The position numbers were made by a program, and so were the translations under genes. From Planctomycetota bacterium (GTDB lineage: Bacteria; Planctomycetota; Planctomycetia; Pirellulales; Pirellulaceae): a stretch of DNA of 10,244 nucleotides. Numbering within the stretch: position 1 is the first letter of the stretch; each line of letters opens with the position of its first letter. Positions 1 to 4,555 of this stretch are shown one piece after another. Location: assembly GCA_023430365.1 (NCBI GenBank), contig JAEZAS010000407.1:1-10244 (forward strand). Reading direction: 5' to 3'. The notes beneath the pieces were generated by a model. It ran no database searches and was not told the DNA's origin. It worked only from the letters and a program-made list of their open reading frames with translations.

Positions 1-35
1 GGCCAGAACAGCTTACAAACAACCGCCCGGTAGCG

Positions 36-1499
36 CTAAGCAAACAAATTCGTCACCGGATCGGCTTTGACCAATTCGCGTGGCTGATTCATGTGGTTGT
101 AGACGATCGTTTGCGGGTTGATGCCAACCGCGTGATAGATCGTCGCCAGCAATTCGATCGGATGCACCGGCTTCTCGAGCGGCGCCGATCCCGTCTGGTC
201 GCTCTTGCCGTACACCTCGCCCCGCTTGATGCCCGCTCCCGCCACAACCGCTGTGTAGCAATAGGGCCAATGGTCGCGCCCATCCGCGCTGTTGCCGTTG
301 CCCGAAGTGCTGACGCCTCGCTGCGGCGCCCGGCCGAACTCGCCGAGGGCGACGACCAGCGTGTCTTCGAGCAGGCCGCGCTCGTCCATGTCAGCGATCA
401 GCGTCGACAAGCCGCTGTCGAGCATCGGGGCCGCCTGCTTTCGCATCCGATCGGTGAGTCCGACGTGGCAGTCCCAGGAGTGGTTGTCGCTGTTGGCAAC
501 TTTCGGCCAGATGACCTCGACGACCCGCGTGCCCGCCTCGACCAAACGCCGCGCGAGCAAGCAGCTTTGCCCGAACGTGTTCCGGCCGTACTTATCCCGA
601 AGGGCGTCGCTCTCTTTGTTCAGCGAAAACGCCTCGCGAGCCCGACCCGACGAGATGAGGTTGAGCGCCGAGTCGTAGTACTTGTCCAAGTCATACTTCT
701 CGACCGCTTTGTCAATTGCCGGCATCCCTTGGTTGATCAGATCGCGCAGACGAGCCCGGCGATCGAGACGCGCCTCGGAAACTTCCGGCCGAAGCGTCAG
801 GTCGTCGACGCGGATTTTGTCCATCTTCGACATATCCATGTCGTCGCCCGGCGGGAACAGGTAGTACGGATCATACGCCCGGCCGAGGAAACCTGCGGTG
901 CCCGACTTGTTGACGACGTTGCTCTCCTGCAGCGGGCGGGGCATCATCACAAACGGCAGCATCGGCTCGGTCGGCGGCTTCAGCCGGATGATATTGGAGC
1001 CGAAATTCGGAAAATCCTTCGGCGTCGGCGGCTCGAGCTGCCCCGACGGGCTCACCTTGTCGGCTGTGTAGCCGGTGTGGATCTGGTAGATGGCGGCCGT
1101 GTGATTGAACAGGCCGACCGGCGTGTAGCTCATCGAGCGAATGAGCGTCGTCTTGTCGACCACCTCGGCAAACTTCGGCATCAGTTCGGTGAGCTGGATG
1201 CCCGGCACCTTGGTGTTGATGGTGCTGAAGGCCGACTTCACGTTGTCTGGGACGTTTTCCTTGGGGTCCCACAGGTCGAGATGGCTCGGGCCACCCTGCA
1301 AGTAGACCAGGATCACGCTCTTGGCTTTGTTCCAGCCGGGACCACTGCCGGTGTTGGCATGGGCCGATTGCAGGCCAAACATCTGGCCCAGCGTCATCCC
1401 CATGACGGCCGAACCACCGACTCGCAAGATATCGCGGCGGGTCACACCCACATTGCGATCACAAACGTCTTTGCCCGGCTGGCCAGGGATGCAAAGCAT
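36..1499 (-). CDS. Tat-exported DUF1501 family protein
   Basis: A 487-residue protein of the DUF1501 family, a sulfatase/alkaline-phosphatase-like fold that is abundant in Planctomycetes. Its substrate is unknown. The N-terminus carries a twin-arginine signal: TRRDILRVGG at residues 20-29, a hydrophobic stretch to about 44, and a likely cleavage after SAHA near residue 48. It is therefore probably exported folded to the periplasm. Family motifs visible are YLQGGPSHLDLWDPK (66-80), GEFGR (386-390) and GRDHWP (407-412), the last two being the usual C-terminal metal-site-like motifs. The opening MLCIPGQPGKDVCD is typical of the family and supports the ATG at 1499, which follows GAGGTG with a 4-nt gap. 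In planctomycetes these genes often follow a DUF1549/DUF1553 cytochrome-like partner. None is seen upstream here, where the neighbour is divergent. The downstream side leaves the window after 35 nt. Family assignment is sure; function is not. Confidence 0.95.
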   Translation of the reverse strand: MLCIPGQPGKDVCDRNVGVTRRDILRVGGSAVMGMTLGQMFGLQSAHANTGSGPGWNKAKSVILVYLQGGPSHLDLWDPKENVPDNVKSAFSTINTKVPGIQLTELMPKFAEVVDKTTLIRSMSYTPVGLFNHTAAIYQIHTGYTADKVSPSGQLEPPTPKDFPNFGSNIIRLKPPTEPMLPFVMMPRPLQESNVVNKSGTAGFLGRAYDPYYLFPPGDDMDMSKMDKIRVDDLTLRPEVSEARLDRRARLRDLINQGMPAIDKAVEKYDLDKYYDSALNLISSGRAREAFSLNKESDALRDKYGRNTFGQSCLLARRLVEAGTRVVEVIWPKVANSDNHSWDCHVGLTDRMRKQAAPMLDSGLSTLIADMDERGLLEDTLVVALGEFGRAPQRGVSTSGNGNSADGRDHWPYCYTAVVAGAGIKRGEVYGKSDQTGSAPLEKPVHPIELLATIYHAVGINPQTIVYNHMNQPRELVKADPVTNLFA

Positions 1500-1538
1500 G
1501 AGTCACCTCGAGTGGCACAATAAGAAAACTGAGCCGCA

Positions 1539-1590
1539 CGTAGGGTAGGCTGCCCGCCGGTCCGAGCACGGACGCCACCGGGGGCGAAAA
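1539..1590. repeat. Single REP-like palindrome in the DUF1501 leader
   Basis: The run starts with CGTAGGGTAGGCTGCCC (1539-1555), the same GTAGGG-AGGCT head as the REP units elsewhere in the window. It can fold as GGGTA/TGCCC around GGC. A second hairpin follows: GTCCG (1560-1564), loop AGCA, CGGAC (1569-1573). The element lies in the inferred untranslated leader of the DUF1501 mRNA, so it would be transcribed and could affect message stability. It is more degenerate than the right-hand copies. Confidence 0.5.
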
Positions 1591-1634
1591 ACGCAGCCCA
1601 GCGGGGTCCGTTCAAGGTAACCCTGAACCTCGTC

Positions 1635-1664
1635 ACTATAGTGGTCAGCCGCAACGAATGTCAA
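1635..1664 (-). promoter_or_regulatory. Sigma70-like promoter of the DUF1501 gene
   Basis: On the minus strand a perfect -35 box TTGACA (1664-1659) is followed after 18 nt by TATAGT (1640-1635), five of six matches to the -10 consensus. Transcription would start near 1628, giving a leader of about 128 nt before the ATG at 1499. The -10 lies inside a perfect 10-bp palindrome, CACTATAGTG (1634-1643), which could also be an operator. This is inferred from the sequence only. Confidence 0.6.
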
Positions 1665-1919
1665 ACTTTTGATGAACCAGAATCCGTGCTGGAAAGGCCC
1701 CGAGCCTAGAGTTCGCTCGTAGCTGAATTCGCCAGAATTCGGCTGCACTTAAGTCCGCGACTCCAGAAAGCCCCTGCCAAGCCCCCGGCCCGACTCTCCC
1801 GCGCCTCGCGCCGCCCTCCTCACAAAAAAGTGGATGAAATCTCAAAGCCCGCGGTTTATGGTATCAGCGCTCATCCGCTCCATCCCCATCGCTTCCGCCC
1901 TTCTACTGCTTGAGTTCCT

Positions 1920-2465
1920 ATGGTCCACCTCTCCCAGCCTGCGGTTCGCCTTGCGCTCGTTTCTCTGGCCACCCTCGCCTTCACCGGGTGCACCACCGAG
2001 CGGGTCGACGGCGACACGACGATCTACACCTTCGCCTGGTGGCTCCCGATGCTTGTCCTCGCCGGCGGGTTGCTCGCGTTTGTGGTCGGCCTGCTCATGC
2101 TTGGCAACCGCTTCAGTTGGGTGCTGATCATCGGCGGACCGCTCGCCTCCCTGATCTTCGCTCCCAGCCTCTGGAGCGATAAGGTCACGATCGACAAGGA
2201 ACACTTCACGCAGCGGACCGGCGCTTGGTTCATGCCCAAATTCCAGGATGTTCGCTTCGCCGATCTGACCAGCATCGATCTGATCTCCGAATCTCGTCGC
2301 ACCCGCCGCGGCCGGAGCACGAGCTACTACATGCTCTGCCATCGCAAAGGGGGCGAAGACGCCAAAATCCCGGTCAACGATCTGATGAAGCGGGGCGCCG
2401 CCGCGAGCATCCTCGCCCGGGCCCTCAACCACGGTATCCAGGTGAACGACCTCACCGGCGAATAG
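1920..2465 (+). CDS. Putative membrane lipoprotein with two TM segments
   Basis: A 181-residue protein that I do not recognise by family. Residues 6-23 look like a signal peptide ending in LAFTGC, an imperfect lipobox with Cys24 as the possible lipidated residue. Two hydrophobic segments follow at about 39-61 and 66-83. The rest (about 85-181) is soluble, begins VTIDKEHFTQRTG and ends in a mixed alpha/beta region. This resembles small PH-like or YcxB-like membrane-proximal domains, but that comparison is only an impression. If Cys24 is not processed, the N-terminal segment would be a third membrane helix. The ATG at 1920 is the only start upstream of the signal-like region, and it lacks a clear ribosome binding site. 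The dehydrogenase gene starts 74 nt downstream on the same strand, so the two may be co-transcribed. Confidence 0.75.
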   Translation: MVHLSQPAVRLALVSLATLAFTGCTTERVDGDTTIYTFAWWLPMLVLAGGLLAFVVGLLMLGNRFSWVLIIGGPLASLIFAPSLWSDKVTIDKEHFTQRTGAWFMPKFQDVRFADLTSIDLISESRRTRRGRSTSYYMLCHRKGGEDAKIPVNDLMKRGAAASILARALNHGIQVNDLTGE

Positions 2466-2480
2466 CCGGAACGCCAATTG

Positions 2481-2533
2481 CTCCTGTTCTTCGCCATCGC
2501 TGCATAGCAAGCATCGCGTTCGCGGAACAGGAG
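2481..2533 (+). promoter_or_regulatory. Inverted repeat sequestering the SDR ribosome binding site
   Basis: CTCCTGTTC (2481-2489) is the perfect reverse complement of GAACAGGAG (2525-2533), with one more possible G-U pair on the inside. The downstream arm contains AGGAG, the ribosome binding site for the ATG at 2540, and the upstream arm supplies the anti-Shine-Dalgarno CTCCT. In the mRNA the pairing would mask translation initiation behind a 35-nt loop. The loop holds a small GCT/AGC hairpin. This is a candidate translational switch. Regulation itself is inferred. Confidence 0.45.
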
Positions 2534-2539
2534 ATGGTC

Positions 2540-3592
2540 ATGGCCCAGTCGTTCAAATTCAAACCGCTCAGCGAGCAAACCGTTGTCATTACAGGGGCTT
2601 CCAGCGGCATTGGCCTCTGCACGGCCCGCAAGCTGGCCGACAAAGGCGCCAAGCTCGTCCTCGCCGCCCGTAACCACGACGCCCTGACCCACCTGGAACG
2701 CGAAATCAACCGGGCCGGCGGCCACGCCATCCACGTCGACGCCGATGTCGGCAGCGAGGACGACGTTCTTGCCATCGCCCAGACCGCCGAAAAACACTTC
2801 GGCGGCTTCGACACTTGGGTGAACAACGCTGGCGTCAGCCTGTATGGCCGCCTGGAGGACGTCATCACCGAGGACCACCGCCGCCTCTTTGAGACCAACT
2901 TCTGGGGCGTCGTTTATGGCTCGCTCCAAGCCCTTAAACACCTCAAGGAACATGGCGGAACCATCATCAACGTCGGCAGCACGCTCGGCGATCGGGCCAT
3001 CCCGCTGCAAGGCATGTACTGCGCCAGCAAGTTCGCCGTCAAAGGCTTCACCGACGCCCTCCGCATGGAGATCGAAGAAGCCGGCTACCCCGTCTCCGTC
3101 ACGCTCATCAAGCCAGCCGCGATTGATACTCCTTATGTAAAGCACGCGAAGAACTACCTTCCCCACGAGCCAAAAAATCCCTACCCGGTCTACGCGCCCG
3201 ACACCGTCGCCGCGGCCATCCTCCACGCCGCCACGCACCGCGAGCGCGACATCCATGTCGGCGCCGCGAGCAAGGCTTTCACCCTCGCCGAGAAGATCGC
3301 CCCGCGCATTACCGACCGCTACATGGAGGCTGTCCTCTTCGGCCAACAACAAACCGACAAACCTTCTCCCCGCAACCGCCAGGACTCGCTCCACTGGACC
3401 AGCCACAACGGCGGACCCCAGGAGCGCGGCGACTACGGCCAAATCGGCCACGTCAACGAAACCAGCCTCTACACCTCCGCCTCGATCCACCCCTGGATCA
3501 CCACCGCCCTACTCGGCGCCGCCAGCGTCGCGGGCATCGCCGTCGCCGCCCTGCTCAGCACCGAAGGCCCAACCCGCCGCCTGCGGCGGTAG
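2540..3592 (+). CDS. Short-chain dehydrogenase/reductase with C-terminal TM anchor
   Basis: A 350-residue NAD(P)-dependent oxidoreductase of the SDR family. The cofactor motif TGASSGIG is at 18-25 and NNAG at 95-98. The catalytic tetrad is complete: Asn120, Ser147, Tyr160 and Lys164 in YCASK. The substrate cannot be told from the sequence. The SDR core ends near residue 260. A polar tail ending in HVNETSLYT then leads into a single hydrophobic segment at about 317-339 and a short basic end (RRLRR). This suggests a tail-anchored enzyme with its active site in the cytoplasm. The ATG at 2540 is preferred over 2534 because AGGAG lies 6 nt before it. The upstream lipoprotein-like gene may share its transcript. 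The TAG stop falls within a GTAGGGCAG sequence (3589-3597), the head of the REP repeats. The family call is secure. Confidence 0.93.
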   Translation: MAQSFKFKPLSEQTVVITGASSGIGLCTARKLADKGAKLVLAARNHDALTHLEREINRAGGHAIHVDADVGSEDDVLAIAQTAEKHFGGFDTWVNNAGVSLYGRLEDVITEDHRRLFETNFWGVVYGSLQALKHLKEHGGTIINVGSTLGDRAIPLQGMYCASKFAVKGFTDALRMEIEEAGYPVSVTLIKPAAIDTPYVKHAKNYLPHEPKNPYPVYAPDTVAAAILHAATHRERDIHVGAASKAFTLAEKIAPRITDRYMEAVLFGQQQTDKPSPRNRQDSLHWTSHNGGPQERGDYGQIGHVNETSLYTSASIHPWITTALLGAASVAGIAVAALLSTEGPTRRLRR

Positions 3593-3639
3593 GGCAGGGG
3601 TCAGAGGTCAGGGGTCAGAGAGCAGAGAGCAGAGAGCAG
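3591..3639 (+). repeat. Heptamer tandem repeat (seven units)
   Basis: Seven consecutive heptamers in one register, all ending in CAG: AGGGCAG, GGGTCAG, AGGTCAG, GGGTCAG, then AGAGCAG three times. The array starts inside the stop codon of the dehydrogenase gene. The first unit equals the AGGGCAG of the REP head, so the array may have grown from a REP unit by slippage. Heptamer arrays of this general kind are known in cyanobacteria (STRR sequences); the link is only by analogy. Confidence 0.75.
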
Positions 3640-3649
3640 GAGGTCCTTA

Positions 3650-3748
3650 GTAGGGCAGACATTCCTGTCTGCCAGCCCACATCTCAGTGGGGCAAAAATT
3701 CCTGTCTGCCCACCCTGCATCTCAGTGGGGCAGACATTCTTGCCTGCC
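3650..3748 (+). repeat. Three tandem REP-like hairpins (GGCAGAC/GTCTGCC type)
   Basis: Three copies at 3650-3673, 3687-3710 and 3725-3748, with periods of 37 and 38 nt. Copy 1 is GTAG, stem GGCAGAC, loop ATTCCT, stem GTCTGCC, a perfect 7-bp hairpin. Copies 2 and 3 begin with GTGG. Copy 2 has a damaged left stem (GGCAAAA) and copy 3 a changed right stem (GCCTGCC). The linkers after copies 1 and 2 both end in CATCTCA. A fourth copy lies in frame inside the start of the radical SAM gene at 4571-4594. The GTAG head plus hairpin matches the known substrate type of RAYT transposases. Confidence 0.8.
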
Positions 3749-3775
3749 ATGTCAGCCCCTCAATCTCACCCACAG

Positions 3776-3796
3776 CCGGGCGGTAACACCGCCCGG
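3776..3796. repeat. 9-bp stem hairpin
   Basis: CCGGGCGGT (3776-3784), loop AAC, ACCGCCCGG (3788-3796) is a perfect inverted repeat in the gap after the dehydrogenase gene. No T-run follows, so intrinsic termination is unlikely. It could protect a 3' end or be another dispersed palindrome. Confidence 0.6.
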
Positions 3797-3829
3797 AGCA
3801 CAACCCCTCCGCGCTCCCCCCACACCCAG

Positions 3830-4240
3830 GTTACTAGAGCGCCACAAGCCCACCGCCAACCCGAAATACAACAGCTAGCGCATCACCCCCAATCGCACCA
3901 ACCCCATCACTACTAAACACTTACAAATCTCACCCACCAAAACTCCACAACCCCTTTTCACCTCCCCCCACAACACTTCTCACAACCACCCCAACGGGTG
4001 GCAGGCTACCGCTCTCACAACACTTCACAACAGATCGCTCCAGCGACCAACCAGAAGCAACCATCCCAAACCCTTCCTTCCCCACCGCGCAGCAACGACC
4101 GCCCCACGCCGAGAGATTCGACGAGCGGAAGCGGTTCCACCACCATACCAACTAAAAATAAACTTGTCAACAATTCCAACACAACATCCCATTCCACCGC
4201 CCTCGTCCGCACAATTCAGTTTGCAACTCACCGGCCGCCG
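3830..4240 (+). terminator. C-rich, G-poor region, candidate Rho-utilisation site
   Basis: The plus strand here is rich in C and A and very poor in G. From 3896 to 3995 there is not one G in 100 bases, in a window that is otherwise GC-rich. C-rich, G-poor, unstructured RNA downstream of a gene is the hallmark of rut sites loaded by Rho. The region lies about 240-650 nt after the dehydrogenase stop and before the next plus-strand gene, where a terminator would be useful. Small hairpins sit inside, such as TCGCT-CC-AGCGA near 4034. I see no gene in it on either strand. The role is inferred; only the composition is observed. Confidence 0.4.
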
Positions 4241-4244
4241 CTCG

Positions 4245-4392
4245 CGTAGGGTAGGCTTCCAGCCTGCCCGTCCCGCCGCGCCGCGACTTACTCAATCGTC
4301 CGATTTCATACCCACAGTCCCTAAACCAAGCCCAGGCCGGTCGTTCCGCTCCCGCCAAACCAGGCACGGGCAGGCTGGAAGCCTACCCTACG
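4245..4392. repeat. 27-bp perfect inverted repeat made of two REP units
   Basis: The segment at 4245-4271 is the exact reverse complement of 4366-4392, with a 94-nt spacer. Each arm is itself a REP: GTAG (4246-4249), stem GGTAGGC, loop TTCCA, stem GCCTGCC (4262-4268), with one T-G pair in the stem. The GTAG heads point outward from the pair, as in the right-hand elements, but spacer and loop differ. It lies just upstream of the candidate -10 box and the radical SAM gene. Confidence 0.85.
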
Positions 4393-4407
4393 GGGGGCGG
4401 GTTCGCG

Positions 4408-4413
4408 TATAAT
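4408..4413 (+). promoter_or_regulatory. Candidate -10 box for the radical SAM gene
   Basis: A perfect TATAAT lies 16 nt after the right REP arm and about 140 nt before the ATG at 4556. No good -35 hexamer is present 16-18 nt upstream, and there is no TG extension. Chance occurrence is less likely in GC-rich sequence but remains possible. Confidence 0.3.
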
Positions 4414-4555
4414 GCTCCCTTGCACCTCCGGGAGCGAGCGGCTGGGAGCGATTGGCCGCGGATTCCCGTGACGGACGACCGTTCCCACAGCTCTGCGGCA
4501 TCTCAGGCCTCTCCTAGGCCCAAAATCGCCAGCCGCCCCGCGCCCAAGCGCCATC

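Larger units (their letters stand above)
1500..1919. other. Divergent intergenic region with a 10-bp stem hairpin
   Basis: This 420-nt gap separates the divergent DUF1501 and lipoprotein-like genes. Besides the promoter and the REP-like unit, it holds a strong inverted repeat at 1721-1744: AGCTGAATTC, loop GCCA, GAATTCGGCT. That is a ten-pair stem with one G-U pair. No oligo-T follows it, so it is not an obvious intrinsic terminator. It may be an operator or a structured leader for the plus-strand gene. From 1750 to 1830 the sequence is C-rich and otherwise unremarkable. No convincing promoter or Shine-Dalgarno site was seen for the gene starting at 1920. Confidence 0.5.

Noticed and set aside
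93..1523. Long plus-strand open frame opposite the DUF1501 gene
   Set aside because: Arginine-rich shadow translation without domains or a ribosome binding site; the minus strand carries the Tat signal and family motifs.
2225..2539. N-terminal extension of the dehydrogenase upstream of 2540
   Set aside because: It overlaps the lipoprotein-like gene in another frame, is not SDR-like, and the good ribosome binding site belongs to the ATG at 2540.
2327..3490. Minus-strand open frame opposite the dehydrogenase
   Set aside because: Shadow of the SDR gene, whose catalytic motifs and ribosome binding site are on the plus strand.
3776..3796. Intrinsic terminator of the dehydrogenase gene
   Set aside because: The stem is strong but no T-run follows it and it lies far (about 180 nt) from the stop.
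3933..3992. G-quadruplex on the minus strand
   Set aside because: Four G-runs exist, but the loops are long (about 9 to 19 nt), so a stable quadruplex is doubtful; kept only as an alternative.
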